Shown: positions 1 through 8,466, counted from the stretch's first letter. The stretch is 50,830 nucleotides of DNA from CAMDHY01 sp046156265 (GCF_046156265.1 NZ_JAWDIR010000010.1:1-50830), one strand, 5' to 3'. Notes: generated by a model from the letters alone, not told the origin. A program made the numbers and translations.

Positions 1-1
1 G

Positions 2-445
2 AGGCGCTGGACCGATGTTCAAGCTCATGTGCGCGTTGCCGATGGCGGTGTCGCAGAGTTCGAAACCAATCCTGGAAACGCCGACCACGAGATGGCGTAT
101 CAGATCGGCGAGGCGGCATCCGTGATGATCTGGCGTGGGCTGGCGATCCTCGCCACGGCTGCGGACGTGACGGAACGGCATGTGCCGCGCGCGCGGCGCA
201 CGCCCTCGATGCCTGGCAGCCTGCACGGTTGGGCCTGGCGCCAGGTCACTATCGATCCGGCGCGTCTACAGGCGGCAAGCGCCGACCAGGGCGGCACCCA
301 TGCCAGTCCCCGCTGGCACATCCGCCGCGGTCATTGGCGGCAGATGGGAGATGGCCGTCGGGTCTTCGTGCGTCAGTGCGAGGTGGGCGACCCGACACTC
401 GGCGGAATCGTCAAGGATTATGTGGTGGAGGCGAAAGCCGCATGA
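2..445 (+). CDS. Partial hypothetical protein of the prophage-like block (C-terminal part)
   Basis: The reading frame is open from the first bases of the window, so the true start lies outside; a GTG at 29 is only an internal candidate. I do not recognise a domain. The C-terminal part is basic and Trp/Arg-rich (a WRQMGDGRRVFVRQC stretch) and ends in a short acidic strand-like tail. The stop overlaps the ATG of the helicase gene at 442, so the two are probably translationally coupled. The position directly before a RecD-like helicase and a VapE primase fits a small accessory protein of a phage or integrative-element replication module. The function is unknown. Confidence 0.6.
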   Translation, partial: RRWTDVQAHVRVADGGVAEFETNPGNADHEMAYQIGEAASVMIWRGLAILATAADVTERHVPRARRTPSMPGSLHGWAWRQVTIDPARLQAASADQGGTHASPRWHIRRGHWRQMGDGRRVFVRQCEVGDPTLGGIVKDYVVEAKAA

Positions 446-1761
446 GCGCGTTCACCCCCTCCCCCACGCAGACGGCTGCGATCCGCGCCATCAAGGAGTG
501 GTTCGAGACGCGGACGCACGAGCAGCAGGTGTTCCGGCTGTTCGGCTATGCGGGCTCGGGCAAGTCCACCGTGCTGAAGTTCGCCCTCGACGAGCTCGGC
601 CTGTCGCCCCACCGCGGCGCGAAGGACGGCGGCTGCGTTCCCGGTGTCGTCACCGCCACCTTCACCGGCAAGGCGGCACTGGTGCTCTCCCGCAAGGGCA
701 CGCCAGCGCGCACCATCCACAGCCTGATTTACTCGGTCATCGCTGCGACCGAGGAGGAGATCGAGGCCGCGGGCAAGCGCGTCCGCGAAGCCGAAGAGAC
801 CGCGCGAACTCTCAGCGGGTTTGACCGGACCGCCGCGGAGGCGGCCATCGAGGCGATGCGGCAGGCGCTCTCGGCAATGAAGCATCCCCGCTTTGCGCTG
901 AACCCCGAAAGCGACGCCGCCGAGGCTCGCCTCATCGTCCTCGACGAGGTCTCCATGGTCGGCGGGGAGATGGCGCGCGACCTGATGAGTTTCGGTAAGC
1001 CGATCCTCGTGCTCGGCGACCCCGGTCAGTTGCCGCCGATCAAAGGCGAAGGCGCCTTCACCCGCGACGGGCCCGACATCATGCTCACCGAAATCCATCG
1101 TCAGGCGGCCGAGAGTGCGATCATCAGGTTGGCGACGATGGCCCGGACCGGCGAGCCGATTGGGTTCGGCAGCTACGACGCCCACGTCGCAAAACTCCGC
1201 AAGGGGGACATCACGCCGGAACAGGCGCTCCGCGGCGGCCAGCTGATCTGCGGACTTAACGCCACACGTCTGCAGCTCAATAACGCGATGCGCGCCGCAG
1301 CGGGCTTCACCGACACCTGGCTGCCCACCGGCCCCGCCGAGAAGATCATCTGCCTGAAGAACGAGAACGCCCTCGGCCTCGTCAACGGCATGTTCCTGGC
1401 GCTTGAGGACATAGTCGACGAGGGCAGCATGTTCTTCTCCGCGGTCGTTCATGACGAGGAGGGTCGACGGGTCGGGTTCCTCGACCGTGAGGGCCGACCC
1501 GGCCGGCTGCGTCTCTACAAGGGTCACTTCGAGGATCATGTCGCCCACGATGCCCGCCGCCACGACCGCGACTGGAAGGAGAAGCGCCACCTGACCGAAG
1601 CGACCTTCGGTTGGGCGATCACGGCCCATAAGGCTCAGGGGTCACAGTGGCCGAACGTCATCGTCTGGGACGATGGGCTCGGCCGCAGCGATCTCGACCG
1701 TCGCCGCTGGCTCTACACCGCAATCACTCGCGCCGAGACCGGCCTCGTCCTCCTGGCCTGA
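442..1761 (+). CDS. RecD/Pif1-like ATP-dependent DNA helicase
   Basis: A 439-residue AAA/SF1B helicase expected to unwind DNA during replication or recombination of the element. Walker A is visible as GYAGSGKST near residue 37. A Walker B-type LIVLDEVSMV follows near residue 165, then LGDPGQLPPI (motif III). Near the C-terminus is ITAHKAQGSQWPNVIVW followed by YTAITRAETGL, the UvrD_C_2-type motif V/VI region. The frame is open further upstream (from 229), but the ATG at 442 overlaps the preceding stop and gives a normal N-terminus. It is followed 10 bases later by the VapE-type gene, so the three genes form one operon. Short single-polypeptide RecD-like helicases of this kind are common in alphaproteobacterial prophages. 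Confidence 0.88.
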   Translation: MSAFTPSPTQTAAIRAIKEWFETRTHEQQVFRLFGYAGSGKSTVLKFALDELGLSPHRGAKDGGCVPGVVTATFTGKAALVLSRKGTPARTIHSLIYSVIAATEEEIEAAGKRVREAEETARTLSGFDRTAAEAAIEAMRQALSAMKHPRFALNPESDAAEARLIVLDEVSMVGGEMARDLMSFGKPILVLGDPGQLPPIKGEGAFTRDGPDIMLTEIHRQAAESAIIRLATMARTGEPIGFGSYDAHVAKLRKGDITPEQALRGGQLICGLNATRLQLNNAMRAAAGFTDTWLPTGPAEKIICLKNENALGLVNGMFLALEDIVDEGSMFFSAVVHDEEGRRVGFLDREGRPGRLRLYKGHFEDHVAHDARRHDRDWKEKRHLTEATFGWAITAHKAQGSQWPNVIVWDDGLGRSDLDRRRWLYTAITRAETGLVLLA

Positions 1762-1771
1762 AGAGGCGCTC

Positions 1772-4342
1772 GTGATCGACCTCAACGACGTCGCCGCCCC
1801 GAAGAGCCGGCACGACCTGGCGGCGGTGAGGGACCGGCTATGCGCCACCGCCGCCGAGTGGTTGCCGGGCCTCTTCCCAGAGGCGGTGCTCGCGCGCGAT
1901 CGCCGTAGCCTGCGCTGTGCCGACCTCTCCGGCCGACCGCCGCGCAAGGAGGGTTCGTGCACGCTCCATCTCGAAGGGCCCTATGCCGGCTGGGGCTTCG
2001 ACTACGCCACAGGCGAGCGGGCGGGGCCGATCGATCTCATCTCTCAGGCGACCGGGTTCTGCGACGGCGCACTCTATGACGAGGCGGCTCGCCTCGCGCG
2101 GATGAGCCACCCGGCGCCGCGCCCCGTACCGTCCTCGCGGCCCGACCATTCGGCAGAGATCGCCCGCCTGGTTGAGGGGGCAGTGCCGACCGCCGGCACG
2201 CCAGGAGAGACCTACCTACGCGCACGCGGGCTGTCGGATCCGGGCTCGCCAGATTTGCTGTTCCACCCCGACCTGCCCGACTTCGACGGTCGCCGCGGCT
2301 GGCCGGGCCTCATTGCGATTCCACGGCTGGCGAACGGCGAGCTGGCTTCGGGAATCCATCGAACGTTCCTGATTGAGGACGGCAGCGCCAAGGCACCTCC
2401 GGGCAAGAAGATGCTGGGCAGCGTGAAGGACGCTGCCGTTCGGCTGTTCCCGATGTCGGCGACGGGTCACATCGGGATCGCCGAGGGCATTGAGACCGCG
2501 CTCGCCGCCCATGCGCTGTTCGGCACGCCAGTGTGGGCGGCCCTGTCGGCGGAGGGCCTGGCTCGGTTCCGGTGGCCTGATGGGACGCGGCGCGTCACCA
2601 TCTACGCCGATGCCGGCCACGCTGGGCGCCAGGCCGCTGCTGGACTCGCGGACCGTCTGAACCTGGCCGACATTCCGAACGAAGTCGTCCTTCCGCGGCA
2701 CGGCGACGACTTCAACGACGACCTTCTGCGCGGGGCGCGTGCCGAGAACTATGAACAGCCTCCGGCGCCCGCGGCCGCTGCAGAAGCCTCTGCGCTCATG
2801 GAGCCTGACGGCTTCACGCCCTTCGCGCCCGCCGACGATGCCGACACGCTGCTCGCAGCTGCCGAGGCACTGACCAGCCCGCCCGAGCTCGAGCCGCTCT
2901 CGAATCTGCTCGGCCGCCTGGCGCTGACGCAGCTAGACCCACTCCCCGAGCGCCAGATCCTCGCCCGCATAAAGTCGGCGACCGGCATCGCCGTCTCCAT
3001 TCTGGAGAAGCAGCTCGGGAAGCTGCGCCAGCGCGTCGACGCCTCCGGCGACCCGAGCGCGCGCATAGCAACGCCGACTTGGTTCGGCCGACTACGGCAG
3101 GACCTCGCCGGCGCGCCCGAGCGCAACGAGGCGAACGTCATCATCGCCCTGTCATCAGATCCGGCATTCGCCGGCATACTCGCTTTCGACGAGTTCGCAC
3201 AGGAGGTGATCGCCCGTCGCCCTTTGCCATGGGACGACGCTCACACGACGTTCCCACGCCCATGGGAAGATGCGGATGATGTCCGCACCGCCGAGTGGCT
3301 CCAGCTCCGCGGCATTAACGTCGCCCCGCTCGTTGTGGGACGATCCGTGGGGGCCGTCGCACGCGAGATCCGCGTCCATCCGGTCCGCGACTGGCTCGAT
3401 ACCCTGACGTGGGACGGCACCCCGCGCATCGAAACTTGGACCAGCACCTATCTCGGCGCCGCGCCGACGCGCTTCCACCACACCATCGGCGCACTCTGGC
3501 TGATCTCCGCCGTCGCCCGCATCTACCGGCCCGGCGTCAAGGCCGACCACATGCTGATCCTTGAGGGACCGCAGGGTGCGCGGAAGTCGACAGCCCTGAA
3601 GGTGCTCGCGGGCGAGGACTGGTTCACCGACGAACTGCCGGAGGTCGGCTCGAAGGACGCCGCGATTCACATGCAGGGGATCTGGATTGTCGAGATCGCC
3701 GAGCTCGACGCGATCGGCCGCGCCGAGGTCTCGAGAATCAAGGCGTTCCTGACGCGCACCACCGACCGCTTCCGCCCGCCCTATGGTCGTTACACTGTCG
3801 AGGTGCCGCGGCAGTGCATCTTCGCCGGCACCGTGAATCCCGACACGTACCTGCGCGACGAGACCGGAAACCGCCGTTTCTGGCCGCTGCGCTGTGGGAC
3901 CATCGACATCCCTGCACTCGCCCGCGATCGAGACCAGCTCTGGGCCGAGGCAGTGCATCACTTCCGTGAGGGCGCGATCTGGTGGATCGACGACGCCAAC
4001 CTGCTCGCCACGGCCAGGGATGAACAAGAGGCTCGCTACCAAGGCGATGCCTGGGACGCACGCATCGATCGTTGGCTCACCCACGACACCCGCAGTGTCA
4101 ATCGCGGCCATGCCGGCTACCCGGACTGGCAGGACGAGGAGTTCGAGCGTCCCGAGGCGCTCCGCGACGTCTCGGTCGGAGATATTCTCGAAGATGCTCT
4201 CCGGATCGAGCCGGCGAAGTGGACGAAGAGCGACCAGATGCGGATTGGTGCCTGGCTAAAATCGCGGCAGTGGGAAAGGTATCGAGCACGGTCCGGAGAG
4301 CTGCGAGAATGGCGCTACCGGAGACCGCGAGCGACAAACTGA
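1772..4342 (+). CDS. Toprim primase / VapE-family helicase fusion protein
   Basis: An 856-residue replication protein. The N-terminal half resembles phage primases: a DUF7146-like region, then a Toprim segment (GIAEGIETALAAH near residue 232, with TIYADAGHAGRQAA further on). The C-terminal half is a VapE-type P-loop helicase with Walker A GPQGARKST (near residue 605), Walker B-like IWIVEIAELD, and a conserved NRRFWPLRC segment. The GTG at 1772 is preferred because GAAGAGGCG lies just before it and the helicase gene stops at 1761; the frame is open upstream only inside the helicase gene. It probably primes and unwinds DNA for replication of the element. The downstream gene (arsenite permease) is functionally unrelated, which marks a junction near 4,343-4,462. 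Confidence 0.88.
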   Translation: MIDLNDVAAPKSRHDLAAVRDRLCATAAEWLPGLFPEAVLARDRRSLRCADLSGRPPRKEGSCTLHLEGPYAGWGFDYATGERAGPIDLISQATGFCDGALYDEAARLARMSHPAPRPVPSSRPDHSAEIARLVEGAVPTAGTPGETYLRARGLSDPGSPDLLFHPDLPDFDGRRGWPGLIAIPRLANGELASGIHRTFLIEDGSAKAPPGKKMLGSVKDAAVRLFPMSATGHIGIAEGIETALAAHALFGTPVWAALSAEGLARFRWPDGTRRVTIYADAGHAGRQAAAGLADRLNLADIPNEVVLPRHGDDFNDDLLRGARAENYEQPPAPAAAAEASALMEPDGFTPFAPADDADTLLAAAEALTSPPELEPLSNLLGRLALTQLDPLPERQILARIKSATGIAVSILEKQLGKLRQRVDASGDPSARIATPTWFGRLRQDLAGAPERNEANVIIALSSDPAFAGILAFDEFAQEVIARRPLPWDDAHTTFPRPWEDADDVRTAEWLQLRGINVAPLVVGRSVGAVAREIRVHPVRDWLDTLTWDGTPRIETWTSTYLGAAPTRFHHTIGALWLISAVARIYRPGVKADHMLILEGPQGARKSTALKVLAGEDWFTDELPEVGSKDAAIHMQGIWIVEIAELDAIGRAEVSRIKAFLTRTTDRFRPPYGRYTVEVPRQCIFAGTVNPDTYLRDETGNRRFWPLRCGTIDIPALARDRDQLWAEAVHHFREGAIWWIDDANLLATARDEQEARYQGDAWDARIDRWLTHDTRSVNRGHAGYPDWQDEEFERPEALRDVSVGDILEDALRIEPAKWTKSDQMRIGAWLKSRQWERYRARSGELREWRYRRPRATN

Positions 4343-4462
4343 GTCCCAGCGGACCACCTATCGCACACCCAAGATCGCCAAATCCCGCCATGTTTGAAAT
4401 CAGTAGCCGCGGGCGCAGCGCGCTGCTATCTCGCCGTGGGCAAATTTTTGGAGGTGTAGTGC

Positions 4463-5440
4463 ATGCTGGTAAAAGAGACGCTTGAGCATCGACAGGTGTG
4501 GATCTACTTCGCAAGCGTTCTCGCTGGCGGTGCTGCCGCCGCCGTTCTCACTGGGACAGACCGGCTCGAGATCCTGATCAATCCGGCGCTCGCCCTCATG
4601 CTCTTCGTCACGTTCCTGCAGGTCCCGCTCGCTGACATCGGGAATGCGTTTCGCGAAATCCGGTTTCTATCAGCACTGCTGGCGTCCAATTTCGTTGCCG
4701 TCCCGATGCTGGCACTGCTGCTGCTCGCCTTGGTGCCGGACGATCCGCTGGTCCGTCTCGGCGTGCTGATGGTCCTGCTGACGCCCTGCATCGACTACGT
4801 CATCACCTTCGCCCAGCTGGGCCGCGCCGACGCGCGCCTCCTTCTCGCCTCGACCCCACTTCTGCTCGCGGTGCAGATGGCGCTTCTCCCACTCTACCTC
4901 GCAATCATTCTTGGCGAGGAGGCGTCGACGTTGGTGCAGGTAGAGCCGTTCCTGCACGCCTTTTTGTGGCTGATCGCCGTACCACTCGCGCTCGCCGCGA
5001 TCGTGCAGGCCTGGGCAAGCCGCAGCACGAGCGGAAGGCGCGTAGCAACCGGGCTCGGAGTGCTGCCGGTCCCCGCAACGGCGGTCGTTCTCTTCATCGT
5101 TGTGGCAGCTACCGTTCCGATCCTTGAGAACAGCGTCGACAAAGCGCTCGGCGTGATACCGGCCTATCTCGCCTTTGCCGTGCTCGCTCCGCTGATCGGC
5201 TTGGCCATTGGCAAGGCGTTCCGGCTCGGCCCGCGGTCAACCCGTGCCGTGGCCTTCTCCAGTGCCACGCGGAACTCCCTCGTCGTGCTGCCGCTCGCGC
5301 TAGCCGTACCGGACGCGGTGCCCGTGCTGCCCGCAGTGATCGTGACGCAAACCCTCGTGGAATTGGTGTCCGAGCTCGTGTACGTCCGCGTCCTGCCGCT
5401 GCTTGGCCGCTCGACTGACCCCGCCGAGCACACAGGCTGA
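4463..5440 (+). CDS. ACR3/BASS-type arsenic resistance permease
   Basis: A 325-residue integral membrane protein of the bile acid:Na+ symporter fold, with about ten hydrophobic segments. The segment LLTPCIDYVITFAQLGRAD carries the conserved Cys of arsenite permeases of the ACR3 type, and there is a second conserved region near VAFSSATRNSLVV. By family it would export arsenite or antimonite across the inner membrane. GGAGGT lies 8 bases before the ATG. No arsR or arsC is nearby. Its only neighbour is a MerR regulator that ends 5 bases after it on the opposite strand, so its control is unclear. It sits as a cargo gene between phage-type genes. Substrate assignment to arsenic is by family resemblance only. 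Confidence 0.8.
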   Translation: MLVKETLEHRQVWIYFASVLAGGAAAAVLTGTDRLEILINPALALMLFVTFLQVPLADIGNAFREIRFLSALLASNFVAVPMLALLLLALVPDDPLVRLGVLMVLLTPCIDYVITFAQLGRADARLLLASTPLLLAVQMALLPLYLAIILGEEASTLVQVEPFLHAFLWLIAVPLALAAIVQAWASRSTSGRRVATGLGVLPVPATAVVLFIVVAATVPILENSVDKALGVIPAYLAFAVLAPLIGLAIGKAFRLGPRSTRAVAFSSATRNSLVVLPLALAVPDAVPVLPAVIVTQTLVELVSELVYVRVLPLLGRSTDPAEHTG

Positions 5441-5444
5441 GAGA

Positions 5445-5894
5445 TTAGTCCCCGCACCTACGCGGGCGCTCCGCCAGGCCCTCCAGGATGACGCATTCGG
5501 AGGCCGGCCCACCGGCACACAGCACGTCGCAGCGTTCGACGAACCCCTCGAGGCTCCTCTCAAGCTCCCTCATCTCGGACATCTTCGCCCGAACCGCGCG
5601 AAGGTGGCTGCTGGCGAGGTCGCGCGCGTCGACGCAATCGCGATCACGGCTCGTCGACAACGCGACAAGATCCCTGACCTGCTCGACGCCGAACCCGAAG
5701 TCCCGGCAGCGCCGGATGAACGTCAGCCCCTTCGCGTCATCCTCGCTGTAGGTGCGTCTGCCCGCGGCGGTTCGCTTCGCCTTCGGGATCAGGCCGATCT
5801 CCTCATAGAATCGAACAGTGGGGACCGAGCAGCCGGAGCGCTCGGCGAGTTGGCCGATGGTCAGGGGCGCTGCACGCGCAGTCCCGCTTCTCAT
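5445..5894 (-). CDS. MerR-family metal/thiol-responsive regulator
   Basis: A 149-residue MerR protein. The winged helix-turn-helix is at residues 11-80 (LTIGQLAERSGCSVPTVRFY, then a recognisable TYSEDD...FIRRCRDFGF wing/helix). A dimerisation helix follows, and then a C-terminal cluster of cysteines (RCDVLC and SECVILEGL), like heavy-metal sensing members of the family. It is divergent from the 83-residue membrane protein / thioredoxin / CcdA operon. A dyad inside a 19-bp promoter spacer (5901-5931) lies in the 73-base intergenic space. It probably represses and activates that operon. The inducer cannot be read from the sequence; the cysteine spacing is not the classic Hg, Cu or SoxR pattern. 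Confidence 0.88.
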   Translation of the reverse strand: MRSGTARAAPLTIGQLAERSGCSVPTVRFYEEIGLIPKAKRTAAGRRTYSEDDAKGLTFIRRCRDFGFGVEQVRDLVALSTSRDRDCVDARDLASSHLRAVRAKMSEMRELERSLEGFVERCDVLCAGGPASECVILEGLAERPRRCGD

Positions 5895-5900
5895 GAACGC

Positions 5901-5931
5901 TTGCTCCTCAAGTGACTTGAGGAGGTAGCTT
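5901..5931 (+). promoter_or_regulatory. MerR-type promoter with operator dyad before the thioredoxin operon
   Basis: TTGCTC (-35) and TAGCTT (-10) are separated by 19 bases, the over-long spacing typical of MerR-activated promoters. The spacer and flanks hold a perfect dyad at 5904-5924 (ten-base arms, one central base; core CCTCAAGT/ACTTGAGG). The core resembles SoxR-type boxes, but the adjacent regulator lacks the SoxR Fe-S cysteine motif. It would drive the gene at 5968. Confidence 0.75.
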
Positions 5932-5967
5932 CCGGACCTCGATCAGTCAATCCGCGAGGTTCGATCC

Positions 5968-6219
5968 GTGAAAACGCTAACCGCAGGCTTCGCAATCGGC
6001 GGGGCGTGCATGGCCTGCTGCGCCCTGCCTCTCGCCGCGGGCGCCGGCGTCCTCGCCGCCGGAAGCGCATTCGCGGTCGCCGCGTCGGGTAGCGCGCTCG
6101 TCGCGATCGCGGGAGCTGCTGTCTGGGCTGGCGTGCGACGCCGGCAGGCGGCGACCAATTCGCGCCGCACCTTGCGGCGGCCCCAGCAGCAGCTTGAGAG
6201 AGGGAGGGACAATCCATGA
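5968..6219 (+). CDS. Small two-helix membrane protein with vicinal cysteines (MerF/MerT-like)
   Basis: An 83-residue protein starting at GTG 5968, preceded by GCGAGGT. It has two hydrophobic segments (about residues 5-27 and 32-55) and a basic tail. The first segment carries GGACMACCALPL: a Cys three residues before a Cys-Cys pair and a nearby Pro, the layout of the metal-binding first helix of mercuric transporters MerT and MerF. No merA, merP or merB is present, so mercury transport is not supported by context. Its partners are a periplasmic-type thioredoxin (overlapping by four bases) and CcdA, which suggests a thiol-redox or thiophilic-metal role. The product name is a structural analogy. 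Confidence 0.7.
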   Translation: MKTLTAGFAIGGACMACCALPLAAGAGVLAAGSAFAVAASGSALVAIAGAAVWAGVRRRQAATNSRRTLRRPQQQLERGRDNP

Positions 6220-6602
6220 TCTCACGTCGCTCGATCCTTGTCGCCGTCGTCCTCGCAGCACTCCCGCTCCGAGCACGTGCGGGGGTGTCCACGCCTTTCA
6301 GCCCGGCAGCCTTCGAGAGGGCGCAGGCCGAAGGACGTACCATCCTCGTCCACGTCACGGCACCTTGGTGCGGGACGTGCCGAGCACAGAAGCGAGTGCT
6401 GCCAGAGATCCTGGCATCGCAGGATTTCTCGGAAATCCTCTGGCTCGACGTCGACTTCGACAGCCAGGCGGATGTTAGGAAGGCTTTGGACGCCCGCCAC
6501 CAGAGCACCATGGTTCTCTTCAAGGGCTCGCGCGAGATCGCCCGGGCGGTTGGGGAAACCGATCCGACCGCAATCCGCGCCTTTCTATTGCATGCGCTTT
6601 GA
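6216..6602 (+). CDS. Periplasmic thioredoxin-fold protein
   Basis: A 128-residue protein with an N-terminal signal peptide (SRRSILVAVVLAALPLRARA; the double Arg is Tat-like but lacks the full motif). A thioredoxin-like domain follows, with the redox motif APWCGTCRAQK near residues 49-59 and a cis-Pro region replaced by HQSTMVLFKG. The Cys pair would catalyse dithiol/disulfide exchange outside the cytoplasm. Its start overlaps the stop of the small membrane protein, and its stop overlaps the ATG of ccdA (TGATG), so the three are translationally coupled. CcdA is the expected electron donor across the membrane. The target is unknown; reduction of a metal-binding thiol in the upstream protein is an inference. 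Confidence 0.85.
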   Translation: MISRRSILVAVVLAALPLRARAGVSTPFSPAAFERAQAEGRTILVHVTAPWCGTCRAQKRVLPEILASQDFSEILWLDVDFDSQADVRKALDARHQSTMVLFKGSREIARAVGETDPTAIRAFLLHAL

Positions 6603-7315
6603 TGAATGCGGCGTTCGCATTTTTTGCCGGCATTCTGTCGATCCTCTCCCCGTGCGTGCTGCCGTTGGTTCCGATCGTGCTGGGAACCGCCGCATCGGAG
6701 CATCGGTTCGGACCTGTCGCGCTCGCGGCAGGTCTCGCCCTGTCCTTCATGACGATTGGGCTCTTCGTTGCAGCCGTCGGCTACTCGATTGGGTTGGATG
6801 GGACCTTTTTTCGGTCGGTCGGCGGCTTCCTCATGATCGGGATCGGCGCCGTGCTGCTTGTTCCCGTCCTACAACAGGGCGTGGCGACGGCTATCGGGCC
6901 GGTCTCCGTATGGGCCGGGCACCAGTTCGGAAGAACGTCTCAACGTGGCCTGTCCGGGCAGTTCTGCATGGGCGTCTTGCTCGGTGCAGTTTGGGCGCCC
7001 TGCGTGGGGCCCACGTTGGGTGCCGCATCCCTCCTCGCAGCGAAGGGTGAGGATATGGTGAGTGTCGCCCTGACGATGGTGGTGTTCGGCGTCGGCGCCG
7101 CGCTACCCTTGCTCGCCCTCGGCCTTCTCTCTCGCGAGGCGATACTTCGCTGGCGTGGACGCCTGCTGTCGGCCGGAGGAGAGCTGAAGCGAGTCTTCGG
7201 GGCACTCATAATTGTCGTCGGTACGCTCGTCGTGACGGGGCTCGACAAGGCTCTTGAGGCGGAGATGGTCCAATCTGCGCCGGGATGGATGGTCGACCTA
7301 TCGACCCGCTTTTGA
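6602..7315 (+). CDS. ccdA: CcdA/DsbD-type transmembrane thiol electron transporter
   Basis: A 237-residue membrane protein with six predicted segments. The first helix carries LSPCVLPLVPIVL and the fourth AVWAPCVGPTLGAA, the two cysteine-proline motifs that form the redox pair of CcdA/DsbD proteins. By family it moves reducing equivalents from cytoplasmic thioredoxin to a periplasmic thiol protein, here most likely the adjacent thioredoxin. The ATG at 6602 is chosen because it overlaps the thioredoxin stop; a TTG at 6599 is also possible. It is the last gene of the MerR-controlled operon. About 430 bases without a gene follow. Confidence 0.88.
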   Translation: MNAAFAFFAGILSILSPCVLPLVPIVLGTAASEHRFGPVALAAGLALSFMTIGLFVAAVGYSIGLDGTFFRSVGGFLMIGIGAVLLVPVLQQGVATAIGPVSVWAGHQFGRTSQRGLSGQFCMGVLLGAVWAPCVGPTLGAASLLAAKGEDMVSVALTMVVFGVGAALPLLALGLLSREAILRWRGRLLSAGGELKRVFGALIIVVGTLVVTGLDKALEAEMVQSAPGWMVDLSTRF

Positions 7316-7371
7316 AGGCAACCGCCCCGGGAATTAAGGGAGCGTCCGAATGGACGTACTTCCACATGCAC

Positions 7372-7639
7372 TGTCCCACCTCTTCGCCCGGTCCCATCTC
7401 CCTTTCGAGCTGGGACCAGAAAAAAACCGTTCAAAATCAAACGTGTCCCCACAGGTCCCACTAAACCCACCCACTTCCTTCCCTCTATCTAAGGACTAAT
7501 GTTTTCCGTCAGAAGCCAATTTTCCTCATGCGTTGTAAGAGAGAAGGTAGGCCCAAGTGGGACCAGTGGGGACAACTTTGATTTTACACGAGTTTTTGCC
7601 GGTCCCTCTTTATGTATCGGTAGGACCGAAGTGGGACAG
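7372..7639. repeat. Cluster of about ten TGGGACCA-like repeats in a gene-free stretch
   Basis: Positions 7,316-7,744 hold no convincing gene. Within them, copies of TGGGACCA or its complement with zero to two changes occur at 7372, 7390, 7411, 7444, 7454, 7558, 7567, 7601, 7621 and 7632, in both orientations. The stretch is also richer in A/T than its neighbours (AAAAAAACCGTTCAAAATC near 7,420). It could be an iteron-like replication or partition site, a protein-binding array, or decayed DNA. Nothing decides between these. Confidence 0.55.
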
Positions 7640-7744
7640 AAGGTCATTCGTGACTCCGGCGCGCATTTGCCTTGAACCGGCCTGCCCGGCGTGATCCTCT
7701 TTCCGTGACCAAAGCCGAAGGCCCACGCACTGTGAGCCTTCACG

Positions 7745-8266
7745 ATGTTCCAACAGGCCCTGCTGCACGCCACCCGCGCCGAACCGGCAGCGGTCCCCAC
7801 CCCCTGCATCCTCGCGCTTGACCTCGGCACCAGCACAGGCTGGGCGCTGCGGGGATTCGACGGGCTCATCACCTCCGGCACCGCGTCGTTCCGGCCCGGT
7901 CGCTTCGACGGCGGCGGCATGCGCTACCTGCGCTTCGCCAACTGGCTGACCGAGCTCGACCGACTGTCCGGGCCCCTCGCCACCATCTGGTTCGAGGAGG
8001 TTCGCCGCCACGCCGGCACTGACGCTAGCCACATCTACGGTGGCCTGATGGCCACGCTCACGGCGTGGGCCGAGCAGCGTGACATCCCCTACGAGGGCGT
8101 CCCTGTCGGCACCATCAAGCGCCACGCCACCGGAAAGGGCAACGCGCCGAAGGAGGCGATGATCGCCGCCGCCAAGGCGCGCGGCTTCTCCCCCGCCGAC
8201 GACAACGAGGCTGACGCCGTTGCCCTGCTCCTGTGGGCGATCGAGACCAAGGGAGGCATCCGATGA
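7745..8266 (+). CDS. RuvC-like phage Holliday junction resolvase
   Basis: A 173-residue RNase H-fold nuclease. The first catalytic Asp is in ILALDLGTSTGWAL (near residue 26), the second acidic residue in WFEEVRRH (near residue 85), and the last acidic pair in PADDNEADAVALL (near residue 155). This order and spacing match RuvC-type resolvases encoded by alphaproteobacterial phages. It would resolve branched DNA during phage replication or packaging. It overlaps the next small gene by four bases. Confidence in the fold is good. It is too divergent to be the housekeeping ruvC, which would sit with ruvA and ruvB. Confidence 0.82.
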   Translation: MFQQALLHATRAEPAAVPTPCILALDLGTSTGWALRGFDGLITSGTASFRPGRFDGGGMRYLRFANWLTELDRLSGPLATIWFEEVRRHAGTDASHIYGGLMATLTAWAEQRDIPYEGVPVGTIKRHATGKGNAPKEAMIAAAKARGFSPADDNEADAVALLLWAIETKGGIR

Positions 8267-8466
8267 GGTGGGCACCACGAGGGTTCGGTGGCCACCGCCG
8301 CAACCCCGAACAGGTCAAGCAGGAGGGCTGGCTCGAGCAGAAGGTCCTCGTGGTCAGCGAGGCCGATCCCCGCCTCACCTGGCCCGAGCGCGAACTCGTC
8401 CGGCAGCTCGGGGACAAACTCTACGGCATGCGCAAGGAGGCCCGTCATGGACGCCTGGACCCGTGA
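8263..8466 (+). CDS. Small conserved phage hypothetical protein
   Basis: A 67-residue, basic, soluble protein that starts with ATG inside the stop of the resolvase gene and ends inside the next gene. I recognise no domain. The coupled overlaps on both sides (ATGA at 8263; ATG of DUF6362 at 8447) support that it is translated. Confidence 0.6.
   Translation: MRWAPRGFGGHRRNPEQVKQEGWLEQKVLVVSEADPRLTWPERELVRQLGDKLYGMRKEARHGRLDP

Noticed and set aside
418..1629. 403-codon ORF on the minus strand
   Set aside because: It is antisense to the helicase gene, which has Walker motifs in order.
5445..5894. SoxR identity for the MerR regulator, suggested by its CCTCAAGT/ACTTGAGG dyad
   Set aside because: The protein lacks the SoxR CxxCxC iron-sulfur cluster motif near the C-terminus; its Cys pattern is that of metal-sensing MerR proteins.
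5968..6219. Mercury resistance operon
   Set aside because: The small protein has a MerF-like Cys-Cys helix, but merA, merP and a MerR with the Hg(II) triad are absent.
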